From NCBI GenBank assembly GCA_018135685.1, contig JAENPR010001672.1, positions 60,609 to 124,608 of the forward strand: a stretch of 64,000 bases of DNA, in the 5' to 3' direction. Numbering within the stretch: the first letter of the stretch is position 1; every line of letters begins with the position of its first letter. The DNA comes from Themeda triandra (Eukaryota; Streptophyta; Magnoliopsida; Poales; Poaceae). This document shows, piece by piece, positions 22,154-32,731 of this stretch. The position numbers and the translations under genes were made by a program. The notes beneath the pieces are model-generated. The model searched no databases. It was given only the letters and a program-made list of their open reading frames with translations, and was not told where the DNA came from.

Positions 22154-22783
22154 GCTAGTAGAAAAATGTACCATTAGCTGAGAAAATAGGACATAACTAT
22201 TCGCAAATTACATCTATGCAGGTTTAGCTCCGATGTTGTTGCTCATTGATAAATCTTGAAGGCATTTAGGGGATTTAAAAATCTGATATTTCAATTTGGT
22301 GGTAATAGCATGTGTGATGGTTCAGTTTTAAGGGAAGTGCCTCTATGTTTATGCAAGACATTATCGTGGTGCCCGGTTTACATTCCCAACCCTATGGCAA
22401 TGGTAATGGTTCGTTACGATGATAGATGGGAAGGACATATTAAGTATCCATATTAAGTCCTTGCAAAATAGGTGCAGAGAACGAATAAACCAATATTAGA
22501 GCAAGGAAAAAAAAAAGAGTTAGGTCTACTAACCTTCTTTAGTTTCTGCATTGTTCTGCACGCAAGGTGAAAAGGAAGAAGGATCTTACACGAAATAGAA
22601 AATTTTGTTCTCCCGAGGCTTGAAATTCGTCCAGCAAGGCATTTATGCAGAACCAGGTGCACAGCCATGAGCCATGTGGATGTAATTTCAATGATTCGGT
22701 AGAAAGTGAATAAAGAACACAGAAAATGCAGATGTACATTGCTGACGCACAGCACCAAACCTGATGTCGTTCCGTGGCTGGTG
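22154..22783. other. Unassigned stretch before copy B
   Basis: A 66-codon plus frame (22,256-22,456) and overlapping minus frames of about 100 codons (22,453-22,814) are open, but nothing is recognised. Because copy A begins at the window edge, part of this sequence may also be duplicated outside the window. Confidence 0.35.
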
Positions 22784-22976
22784 CGGACCTGAAAGGAGCC
22801 TCAAGGTTGTCCATGGCCAGCGCACACAGGGGCGGAGCCAGAAATAGGTGTTAGGGGGGACAACTTGAGGTAAGGGGGGCCAGATCTTCATAAATGTGCT
22901 AATCTATACTATAAAAGAGGCTTGAAATTGAAATCATTTGTTACCCAGTCTATGACTACCCACCTTAGATTGACAA

Positions 22977-24973
22977 GTGGACCCATAAAGAGATTGACGA
23001 GTGGACCATCAGTACAAGATGGCAGGAACATATGAAACCCAGGCGTGTTTCACTCTTCCCAGGCCTCAATCCCGTGATATTTGTCACCGCGCTCAGCCGC
23101 GCGTACCACGCGTTCCCCGTACCCGCCGAAAGCGCGTGCCCTCACCAGTCGCGACACTTCACCCGTTCCGGTCTCCGCTGCGGTTCCCCGACTCCGCCCG
23201 TCGGCATACCGCTGCACATCGCAGGCCTTCCAGCGAAACCCATCGCCGTCGCTCTCTCCGACGGCGTATCCACGCCGGGCACCACCCACAGCAAGGATCG
23301 TCCCTCTCTCCGGCAACGAAACCACAGCAGGCAACGCCACAGCCAGACGATGTCGAACGGACGGAAGGCCGGTCGCAGGGCACTGGCAATCGCAATCCTT
23401 CGGCCGTCGTCGGTCTCTGCCAGCGACGACGCGTCCTCGGCGGCCACCCTTGCGAGTCGGGAACAGCAGCGCCTTCACGTGAATTGCCCGGCCAGTTGCA
23501 GGGCACTGCCCATCGCCGTTCATCGCCTGTCGTCGCAACGATGAGGTCGTAGCGGTGGTGACGGACTCCGGCGAAGCAAGTAGGTGCATGCTCGCCGCCC
23601 GGTTTCCATTCATTGTCTCTCTGCGTGTCCAAAAGATGAACAATACACAAGCTAACAGAACGTGTGCAATTGTGTACTAATCCATGCAGGATCTTGTGAA
23701 TTTTGGAAGAAAATAATAATAGATCTAGATAATGTAAAACTAATTTTATTACATTCATAACTTTATTCTCTGCCTGTGAAAAATAAGGTTGCGTTTTTTG
23801 TTTTAGTTCCGTGGCTAATGATGAACAGTATAAGCCAACAGAAAATGTGTAATCGTGTACTAATCCCGGCAGGATCTTGTGAATTTTGGAAGAAAATAAT
23901 AATAGATCTAAATAATGTAAAATTAATTTTACTACATTCATAAATTTATTCTCTGCTAGTGAAAAATAGGTTTGCATTTGTTTTAGTTCCCACATGTTGC
24001 CGAAAAATATTAGCATTGGGTAGAAATTATAGAAGCGTTTGAATTAATTAATTAATTACTCTAATAAAAAATTCTTCATTTGATAATGATTTATATGCTT
24101 TAATTTCCTTTTTTTACTCACTCATATTCCTTGATCTATTGTATCTGTACAGACCATGTCGGATGATGTGAGTGTTCTGGTTTGTTAGCTTCATCTATGC
24201 ACTGTGCAGTTTTTCCCAATCCAAGAAATCAGAAAATCACCACATATCGGATCTCAGTATCATACAGTTTGGTCAAATCATATGTAGAATGGATCAATAG
24301 AATGACCAACCCATATATCTTTTCTTATGGATATGTTTGCAGAAAAGAAAAGAAAGAAGCATCTACGGTTTCAGTTGTGATCTGATGAATGACTGCTTTT
24401 TGGCTGCTAGATCTGATAGTAGTTATTTATATGGTTGAACACATTTTTTTGTGTATTTTTTGTGCTTGTTATCAAAAGATTAGAGTTCAAAAAAATATAG
24501 AATAACATAGGAAACAGTGTTAAGTAGTGTCAGCAAGAGACTGACATCACTAGCAAGTTTGCATGTTATAACTTTGCCCAATTGCATCTACATGAACCAA
24601 TGGATATTCTTCTAGATGACTGTCGTGTTTATTGGTGTGCCTTTTTCTTTTTTAATTGATTATTATTGATTTATTGATACATCATTTTTCTAATTTTCTA
24701 ATACAGTGCATTGCTCTGTGTACATTTTTGCTAACCAACATACATTCTTGCTGCAACCAAAAAAATAGTCTTTCAGTTTCACAGCAATATAGTGTTCAGT
24801 TCACAACATTGTATTTGCTCATCAAGGCTATGTCGTGATTAAAAATACTTGGTGAAAGAATTCGAAGGATGTGAAAGGCTATGTATCAATAAAAATACTA
24901 TAGTCTATCAGTTTCACAGCAATATAGTGTTACGTTCAGTTCACAACATGGTGAAAGAATTCGACCTCATCCC
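22977..24973. repeat. Helitron internal tandem duplication, unit 1
   Basis: This unit of 1,997 bp is repeated immediately at 24,974. It joins a GC-rich 23,040-23,560 segment (frames up to 197 codons on both strands, Arg/Pro/Ser-rich, no motif) to AT-rich DNA. Inside it, a segment with GGATCTTGTGAATTTTGG is itself duplicated with a 183-bp period (23,689 and 23,872). The GC-rich part may be a captured gene fragment, but I cannot identify the donor. Confidence 0.97.
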
Positions 24974-26972
24974 GTGGACCCATAAAGAGATTGACGAGTG
25001 GACCATCAGTACAAGATGGCAGGAACATATGAAACCCAGGCGTGTTTCACTCTTCCCAGGCCTCAATCCCGTGATATTTGTCACCGCGCTCAGCCGCGCG
25101 TACCACGCGTTCCCCGTACCCGCCGAAAGCGCGTGCCCTCACCAGTCGCGACACTTCACCCGTTCCGGTCTCCGCTGCGGTTCCCCGACTCCGCCCGTCG
25201 GCATACCGCTGCACATCGCAGGCCTTCCAGCGAAACCCATCGCCGTCGCTCTCTCCGACGGCGTATCCACGCCGGGCACCACCCACAGCAAGGATCGTCC
25301 CTCTCTCCGGCAACGAAACCACAGCAGGCAACGCCACAGCCAGACGATGTCGAACGGACGGAAGGCCGGTCGCAGGGCACTGGCAATCGCAATCCTTCGG
25401 CCGTCGTCGGTCTCTGCCAGCGACGACGCGTCCTCGGCGGCCACCCTTGCGAGTCGGGAACAGCAGCGCCTTCACGTGAATTGCCCGGCCAGTTGCAGGG
25501 CACTGCCCATCGCCGTTCATCGCCTGTCGTCGCAACGATGAGGTCGTAGCGGTGGTGACGGACTCCGGCGAAGCAAGTAGGTGCATGCTCGCCGCCCGGT
25601 TTCCATTCATTGTCTCTCTGCGTGTCCAAAAGATGAACAATACACAAGCTAACAGAACGTGTGCAATTGTGTACTAATCCATGCAGGATCTTGTGAATTT
25701 TGGAAGAAAATAATAATAGATCTAGATAATGTAAAACTAATTTTATTACATTCATAACTTTATTCTCTGCCTGTGAAAAATAAGGTTGCGTTTTTTGTTT
25801 TAGTTCCGTGGCTAATGATGAACAGTATAAGCCAACAGAAAATGTGTAATCGTGTACTAATCCCGGCAGGATCTTGTGAATTTTGGAAGAAAATAATAAT
25901 AGATCTAAATAATGTAAAATTAATTTTACTACATTCATAAATTTATTCTCTGCTAGTGAAAAATAGGTTTGCATTTGTTTTAGTTCCCACATGTTGCCGA
26001 AAAAATATTAGCATTGGGTAGAAATTATAGAAGCGTTTGAATTAATTAATTAATTACTCTAATAAAAAATTCTTCATTTGATAATGATTTATATGCTTTA
26101 ATTTCCTTTTTTTACTCACTCATATTCCTTGATCTATTGTATCTGTACAGACCATGTCGGATGATGTGAGTGTTCTGGTTTGTTAGCTTCATCTATGCAC
26201 TGTGCAGTTTTTCCCAATCCAAGAAATCAGAAAATCACCACATATCGGATCTCAGTATCATACAGTTTGGTCAAATCATATGTAGAATGGATCAATAGAA
26301 TGACCAACCCATATATCTTTTCTTATGGATATGTTTGCAGAAAAGAAAAGAAAGAAGCATCTACGGTTTCAGTTGTGATCTGATGAATGACTGCTTTTTG
26401 GCTGCTAGATCTGATAGTAGTTATTTATATGGTTGAACACATTTTTTTTTGTGTATTTTTTGTGCTTGTTATCAAAAGATTAGAGTTCAAAAAAATATAG
26501 AATAACATAGGAAACAGTGTTAAGTAGTGTCAGCAAGAGACTGACATCACTAGCAAGTTTGCATGTTATAACTTTGCCCAATTGCATCTACATGAACCAA
26601 TGGATATTCTTCTAGATGACTGTCGTGTTTATTGGTGTGCCTTTTTCTTTTTAATTGATTATTATTGATTTATTGATACATCATTTTTCTAATTTTCTAA
26701 TACAGTGCATTGCTCTGTGTACATTTTTGCTAACCAACATACATTCTTGCTGCAACCAAAAAAATAGTCTTTCAGTTTCACAGCAATATAGTGTTCAGTT
26801 CACAACATTGTATTTGCTCATCAAGGCTATGTCGTGATTAAAAATACTTGGTGAAAGAATTCGAAGGATGTGAAAGGCTATGTATCAATAAAAATACTAT
26901 AGTCTATCAGTTTCACAGCAATATAGTGTTACGTTCAGTTCACAACATGGTGAAAGAATTCGACCTCATCCC
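24974..26972. repeat. Helitron internal tandem duplication, unit 2
   Basis: 1,999 bp, nearly identical to unit 1. The differences noticed are single-base length changes in A, T homopolymers (for example the A-run near 26,003, T-runs near 26,442 and 26,648). The GC-rich parts translate identically in all frames, so the duplication is recent or has been homogenised. Confidence 0.97.
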
Positions 26973-27057
26973 TTCACCATGCCACAAGGATGTGAACCTA
27001 TTAGCTCACCAAGAGAAAATAGGTCTCAAAAGGTTCCACCAATATGAGAACTAGAAC

Positions 27058-27898
27058 GATCGTCTCGAAACATCTTTCCCCTTGCTACAGTGAGGAAAGG
27101 CTATTTCGAGGGCGATTCGTGTTGCCTCCGTCGATCCGCCGGCCCCCTCTCCTCCGGTGCCCGGCCCCTTGGCGGGAGGTCCTGTGTAGGCTTAGGTTTT
27201 GGCCCTTGTGTCCCGCCGGCGTCATCTTCGTCGCTGGGTAGGTTTAGGTTTTGCCGATGGGGTGTTGTACCTCCGCGGCTTGTCCGTCGGGTGTCGTCGG
27301 CGGCGGTGGTGTCGACGGCGCCGTTGAATAACTTTTCGTGGCCTCTTCCTCGCCCCGGTGGCGAGCTTCTCCGGCGACCGGCGAGGTCCACGAAGCTTGT
27401 ACAGGAGTTCGGAGCCGGTAAGCCTTCATCTCGCGGATGGGGATTCTAACGGTCATTTTTGTTCATGGGAGCGGGGCCGGTTGTGGGTGCTGTGGTTGCT
27501 TGGCGGCTGGATCGGCCTCTTCTTTTCTTGTCGGCGGTGGTCGTCGACGGTGGGCTCGATCCGGGAGGTGGAAGAGCTGGGCGTTGCCCGGCCGACGTGC
27601 GACCGCCGATGGCTTCATCTACTTCGACTCCGTTCAAAGCCATCGGGCGAAGGAGCTTCTCCGGCTCATGGGATTCGCCTTCTTCACCGACGGTGATGGC
27701 CGGCGGCGAAGACGACGATGGTGGGTGCTTCGCGAAGGATCCGGGGACTTGTTTGGGTTTTTTTTTTTGTTTAGGGTCCTTTGTGAAATTTGGCTGAGAC
27801 AACTACCTCTGTATCCTATACGTATGTTTCTGTATGTGTATGTCTACATGTATGTTTTCCTTATCCAATGAATACAGAAATGTACTTTAAAAAAAAAA
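27058..27898 (+). mobile_element. Poly(A) retroposon inside the Helitron
   Basis: An 841-bp insert is flanked by the perfect 14-bp repeat ATGAGAACTAGAAC (27,044-27,057 and 27,899-27,912) and ends in an A-run (about ten A). A target duplication of this length plus a poly(A) tail indicates LINE-machinery retroposition. It begins GATCGTCTCGAAAC, is GC-rich for about 680 bp, and ends with a TATGT-rich 3' region containing AATGAATACAG. Frames of 112-144 codons are open but overlap on both strands and have no motif. It may be a non-autonomous LINE or a retroposed transcript fragment of a host gene. Confidence 0.8.
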
Positions 27899-28218
27899 AT
27901 GAGAACTAGAACTAGGAACAACAGGAACAACAGCTTCATCACCGAAGGTAGACCAAGGAGCAGCTATAGGACCTGCAACAAACCCGAGACTACGAAAAGC
28001 ACCCATCCAAGAAATAATTGGATTTATAATTTTTATTTTGATTATAATTCTTCTAGGAAGAAATTTTCGGCACGTGCGTGCCGCACGTGCATCTCCGCTA
28101 GTAAACACTAAAAATTACGAGCTAATGAAGAATTACCAGTGGAATTAATAGGTTGTTGTTGTTGGGGGGGGGGGGGGGGTGCCAGGCACCCCCTAGCCCC
28201 TCCCTCCCTCCGCCACTG

Positions 28219-30034
28219 AGCGCACAGGTTGTCCTCAAGCCCTAGCGCGGTGGCGCACAGTCGCCGCGGGCGGCTGCTGCGGCGAGTCGCACCGCGTGGA
28301 ACTGGGCCCAGTATGTGGTGTGATGGTACGGGAGAATGAGCGATCGATGCAGGAATGAGGCGATGACGGCAACGGTGGCCGCTGCCAGGTGGCAAGCGCA
28401 GCGGTGGCGATGATGTGGAGGGGAGGCACTGCCGTGGTGGTGGCACGGAGGCAGCACGGCTGGCGGCGCTGAGGCTACCCGGAGGCGTCGTGGCTTTGAC
28501 TGCGGCGGCACTGCGGCAGTGGCGGAGAATTAGGGCCGGCAGTTTTGCTGGAGTTCTTCCCTTTTTTGTTTTTCTTTTTTTACGTCTTCAGGTGATATGG
28601 GAGACGCTGAGGTTGGTTCTTGGAGCAGGGGCGTGTGTGCGGCTGCCGTGAGGAGGCTGGGTTGCACGTTGATTGTTCGCAGAACAGAAATGAGAGAGCA
28701 AACCGATGGATCCATTTCCATGAAAATAAGTGTATTGTATAGATTCGTGTATGCATAAAACATAGGTTTAAATTTTGTTCACACTTAAGTTTTCAAAATA
28801 TAGTCAAAATATTTCGAAGACATTTTTCGTAACCAGGCCTTTGTAAGTTTTCAAGAAGTTTGGATTCAAGTTCTTGCGAAGTACACCAAAAAAATCACCT
28901 CAAAAATACTTTAAAATTAATTTTAATTAAACATAGGTAATTTCTTGGAAACAAGAATTAGTTCAAAACCAAGTATGGCAATAATGGTCTGGGGTTTTAT
29001 CAAATAATACAACATTTTTTATTACATTTGTAAATAAAGTTTTGTTTGAGCTTTGGGGTAGCATAGCAGTAGTGTTTGTTCTATTGCCGATGTGGATGTG
29101 CTCCACGCTGCCGCTAGTGACCCAAATTTTCTCTCTCCCAATGCAGTTAACAAGTATAATGACTTTTTTTAATTGGTCACTCAATTTTTCAGACTGGCAT
29201 GCTCTGTTTACTGAGCCATGAGATTTATAGCTAATTTAATTTTCAAATATATTAGATAGTTTAAATTATTTTTTCACATTCATAATTGTCATTCATTTGA
29301 TATCAATAAATTGAGGACATCTTTATAAAAGGCCTCATCGTGCCTGTGAGATCCACACAGAGTTCCATCATTCAGCAAAGCATAGACAAAAGGGAGATGA
29401 GAGAATGTCCATCGAAAAAGGCCACTGTGGTTTTTGTTGGGAATATGAAGCAGAAGGAAAATAAACACATGGAACGACATACCAAATTGAGAGGCAGCCG
29501 AGTTATACTGCATAGTGAAGAACCAAGGTAGATGGTGCCAACTATTATCATATTCGCTGGAGTACAATACTGGTCGTAGTACACACTAGGACTGCCATGT
29601 GGTGGTAGACAAATAAGAGCTCCACCATTTCAGACTAGCAGTTTTTGATTCAATCTCATTGTAGAAAGCCATCCTGGAATATGTTCTGCCAGAACAAACT
29701 GAGTCAACTAGAGGCATTTTTAGAGACAGAGCAGAAGTGATTGGAGCAACAGATCAGTATAATCTCATTATACACAGCCATCGTGAAATAACAGGCATTT
29801 GTTTTAGCATTGGAGCAATAGAGCAGCAGTGTTTTATTGCCGATGGGGACGCACTGCTGGATGCAGCACAATTTCTTGTTTTTAACTTGGTCAGTCCTCA
29901 CTTCCTCAGAGTAGTTGACGAGCTCTGTTACCAAGCCTTGACTTGAGACTTCTATTTCATTTCAGTTTCTTATATTGGATCATTAGGAATTCTCTTTTCA
30001 CACTCTTAATTACGGTGCACATGTTTTTAATAAG
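28219..30034. other. Copy B counterpart of 228-2,041, no gene recognised
   Basis: The GC-rich first part (28,227-28,690) differs from copy A mainly at CAG/CTG sites. The remaining 1.3 kb is essentially identical to copy A. No frame conserved in the diverged part suggests a protein. Confidence 0.55.
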
Positions 30035-30121
30035 CTAGGAGGATTCCCCGCGCATTGCCGCGGGTATTTCAGAAGAATTTTTGCATAAAGAATAAGTTTA
30101 ATTGGATTAGGAAGAGATTTA
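30035..30121 (-). mobile_element. Truncated Helitron-type 3' end
   Basis: CTAG at 30,035-30,038 with the CCCGCG/CGCGGG hairpin, identical to 2,042-2,128. Homology stops at 30,121, so only 84 bases after the CTAG remain. Confidence 0.5.
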
Positions 30122-30292
30122 CCAAGCACATGTTCTATATATTGCCTCAAATCATTTGCTAATTATGCAAATAGTTGCACACCCAAAATTCCGACCTATG
30201 GAATCATGTTCCTTTGAATGGTTAATTGAATCAATGTTAAGTTATATTTGGAGATGTTTTTGACCGAATCGGTCAGGGAAACCTCGACCTAC
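30122..30292. other. Short unassigned spacer
   Basis: Nothing recognised between the duplication breakpoint and the LINE tail. Confidence 0.4.
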
Positions 30293-30610
30293 TTTTTTTA
30301 ATTAAATAAAATAATGGGTTTATAACTACATGGTATTTACAAAGCCTTTAGGCTTAAAACAAAAAGAACAAAGCTAAACATCAAGTGAAGCTATCTCCCC
30401 AGGCTGACAGGAGTGCCCTCTTGCTCGGCTTGGCCTTGAGACAGACCAGCGCTAGTTCTTGTTTGAAGTGAATCTTCCAAGCCTCAATGCTTCGTCTGCC
30501 GTTGTCAAATATGACCTTATTACGCATGCACCAGAAAAAGAAAAAAGATGTAGCAGCACATGACAGCATGACTGATAAAGAGTTAATCCCGGTTGTGTAG
30601 CTGGGACTAA
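30293..30610 (-). pseudogene. LINE ORF2 C-terminal fragment
   Basis: On the minus strand the last ~60 codons of an L1-type ORF2 are readable: CMRNKVIFDNGRRSIEAWK, HFKQELALVCLKAKPSKRAL and a stop near 30,381. This resembles WTSRNDKIF...FRKEFAQVILRAK in the 7.5 kb fragment. A T-run at 30,293-30,299 (A-run on the minus strand) marks the 3' end. The sequence just upstream (30,590-30,690), with CTGGGACTAAAGGGG and GGTTGGGAAACC words, no longer matches LINE and looks like part of a MITE. Confidence 0.7.
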
Positions 30611-31077
30611 AGGGGTGGCCTGTAGTCCCATATTGGCACCCACGGTTGGGAAACCGGCTGGGAATAGCGGGGTTTCCCAGGGTTGTTGGCAAGGGTGTGG
30701 ATACTTATTTCTATTTTCATATTTGAGTTCATAACGCATACTGAACAAACCCAGTAGATGCACGGTTTGTCCAAATTTTGCTTGCTCGTTGTCTAGAGGG
30801 TATAAGTTTGTTCAGACCAATCATTGCTTGACTATAGTGCAGACGCAAGCACTGAATCTCGCAGTGATAGGAGCGGCTACCACAATATTGGTTTGCACAC
30901 TAAATTGCTGTCTCTGTATAGGAAAAAAATTCATTTAGGAGTGCTTTGTTTAATGGTCGAAGCTGTCTTCTGCTGTGTAGTAGCAACTGCAAACGTACTT
31001 TACAGCCCTTGTCTCTCTTAGTTTTGAACCAGTTGCCGTATCAACAACCTATTCTGGATAACTTGTACTCGGTTGCT
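30611..31077. other. Unassigned stretch
   Basis: Includes the MITE-like words near 30,600-30,690. No gene recognised. A 196-codon plus frame (30,946-31,536) begins here and runs through the U-family repeat, without known motifs. Confidence 0.35.
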
Positions 31078-31435
31078 TTCAGCAGACACAATCTTTCCTT
31101 TCTAGCTCCTGTTCCCAACAAACAATGTCTTGTAGCCAACAATATGGTTATTGAACAACCCTGTTCCCATCTGGTCCCTGCACCTTACTCTGCTGCCAAC
31201 TGGCATCCTGTTCAGTTATGCGTGGAACACAAAACATTATATATAGACTCTTGTGCATGTTGCACAGCTGAGAGTGGAACTCAATTTTTAGTTAGTATAC
31301 AAGTTGTATTAATGGATGGAGTTTCGTGTTGTTGCTGCGCATTCACTCTTCACAACAAACATATCTTGCATGGAGGAGGCCTTCACATTGATCGGTGGTC
31401 TGAATCAAAAAACATGGCCTTGACAAACATTTTTC
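31078..31435. repeat. Unclassified repeat family U, member at 31.1 kb
   Basis: Nearly identical to 8,985-9,345, lacking the 6-bp GTGGAA. The block CATTATATATAGAC followed by TTGCACAGCTGAG and ATGGATGGAGTTTCG is the reverse complement of the TATA-like module found at 34.7, 40.1, 41.6 and 49.2 kb. Confidence 0.8.
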
Positions 31436-31439
31436 ACCC

Positions 31440-32298
31440 CTTCTTCATCATAAAAAAAAACCAAAAAATAATTTCAAGTTCCTCACATTCACGTTCTATC
31501 GATAAACTTAGAAAATCTATATCTTATGCATCCTAACTCCGAATCACGTAGTTCTTTCACCGAAAAACTTCTAAAATAAAACCCCTCATATTTAAATCTT
31601 TTATCCCTAATTTTTCAATTCTTCGTCATCAAAAAATCCACAATAATCTCCTTTATGAAGTTCACATCTTATCCAACCTAACTCAGAATCCCATAATATA
31701 ATTTTTCAACTGAAAAACTTCTAAAATAAAATCCTGCATATTCCAATCTTTTTTCCTAATTCCTTTTTCATAATTTTTTTTTCAAATTCCTCACATTCGT
31801 GTTTTGTCGATATACTTAGGAAGTTTATGACACATCCATCCTAACTCTGAATCACGTAGTTGTTGCACAAAAAAATCTTCTAAAATAAAACCCCACATAT
31901 TCAAATCCTTATCCCTAATTTCCTCTCATTCATGTTTTATCAATATCTTATCCAACCAAACTCTGAATCCTATAATTCTTCAACCAAAAAAACTTCTAAA
32001 ATGAAACCCTACATGTTCAAGTCATTTTCCTAATTTTAGGTGATACCCCTTTTTCATCATCAAAAAGTCAAAAAATAATTTCCAAACTCCCCTTTTTGCA
32101 TCGTGCCGATCAATTTAAAATAATATAGCTCATCCATCTTAACTCTGAAGCCCATAATTCTTCCACAAAAAATAATCTAAAATAAAATCTGTGATTATCA
32201 TTTTTCTCATTGCTAAATCATAGAACTGTAAGAACCACCGTAAAATCAACACTGGCATATCAAACATGGCACGGCAACGCCGCGCGTCATGTTTTTTA
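31440..32298. repeat. AT-rich tandem array of ~150-bp units, Helitron-like edge
   Basis: At least five diverged units recur at about 31,528, 31,675, 31,835, 31,955 and 32,135. Each has CCTAACTC(C/T)GAATC, a TAGTTCTT-like word, AACTTCTAAAATAAAA and CATATTCAAATC-like text. The right edge has GGCACGGCAACGCCGCGCG, a potential hairpin, then TTTTTTAGT, resembling a decayed Helitron 3' end. No start was identified. Confidence 0.65.
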
Positions 32299-32394
32299 GT
32301 CCACTATTAATACTGGGGGCAGTAGCATAGAGAATGTGAGTTGAATGCTCTGCGCCTGGAGCACCAGAAGCAAGCTTTGCTGCCGCAGATCTTA

Positions 32395-32728
32395 GGGCAG
32401 CCACAATGTGCATGTAAAGGTGGCATTAGGCATTTATTGCTGCAGCACGAAGTGGCATTAGCTATTGTGGAGATGCACCATAGCTGTTGCTCATCTAAAA
32501 AAACACCACCAGCTTAAAACGCCCCATAAGTGAATAAAAATTGAATCTCTCTCCAATCTCTACAATATCTCTCATGCTCACTCACCACAAGCACGTGCAA
32601 CTGACATTGGTAGAGACTGCCTGTACTTTCTTGAGCAGCAACTCATTGTGGGATGGGATACAATTCTTGCCGTTCTTTGATACTCTGACAACTAATGCTA
32701 CCTTTGGCCATGTACATTGCCCATGCCC
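32395..32728. mobile_element. Tourist-like MITE (diverged)
   Basis: TTA flanks both sides (32,392-32,394 and 32,729-32,731). Termini read GGGCAGCCACAATGTGCATG on the left and, reverse-complemented on the right, GGGCATGGGCAATGTACATG. These imperfect inverted repeats with a TTA target fit PIF/Harbinger-derived Tourist elements. 334 bp, non-coding. Confidence 0.75.
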
Positions 32729-32731
32729 TTA

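Larger units (their letters stand above)
22903..28101 (+). mobile_element. Non-autonomous Helitron (5,199 bp)
   Basis: It starts TCTATACTATAAAAG and ends with hairpin GCACGTGCGTGCCGCACGTG followed by CATCTCCGCTAG. It sits between A (22,902) and T (28,102) with no target duplication. These are the Helitron hallmarks: 5' TC, 3' hairpin plus CTRR, AT target. The paralogous empty site at 117/118 confirms both borders to the base. No Rep or helicase coding sequence is present, so it is non-autonomous. The interior is a near-perfect tandem duplication (22,977-26,972) and a retroposed insertion (27,058-27,898). Confidence 0.96.
22827..28218. mobile_element. hAT-like MITE split by the Helitron
   Basis: The 8-bp target duplication AGCGCACA lies at 22,819-22,826 and 28,219-28,226. 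Ends are CAGGGGCGGAGCCAG and CTCCGCCACTG. Without the Helitron the element is about 190 bp, as in copy A. This copy keeps the canonical CAG and CTG termini that copy A has lost. Confidence 0.75.
22784..30121. repeat. Segmental duplication, copy B (with Helitron)
   Basis: Matches 1-2,128 in the same orientation: 22,784-22,902 corresponds to 1-117 and 28,102-30,121 to 118-2,128. The 5,199 bp between are the Helitron insertion. The 3' breakpoint (30,121) lies 84 bases inside the Helitron-type end that starts at 30,035. Confidence 0.93.

Noticed and set aside
21467..22177. 236-codon plus-strand open frame and several overlapping frames
   Set aside because: They lie within the CACTA element and are translations of its repeated TTTGCCGATGGCC motif in different phases.
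23159..24016. 285-codon minus frame, repeated at 25,156-25,992
   Set aside because: It runs from AT-rich DNA through a GC-rich part that is equally open on the other strand, with no motif. Its conservation only reflects the recent tandem duplication.
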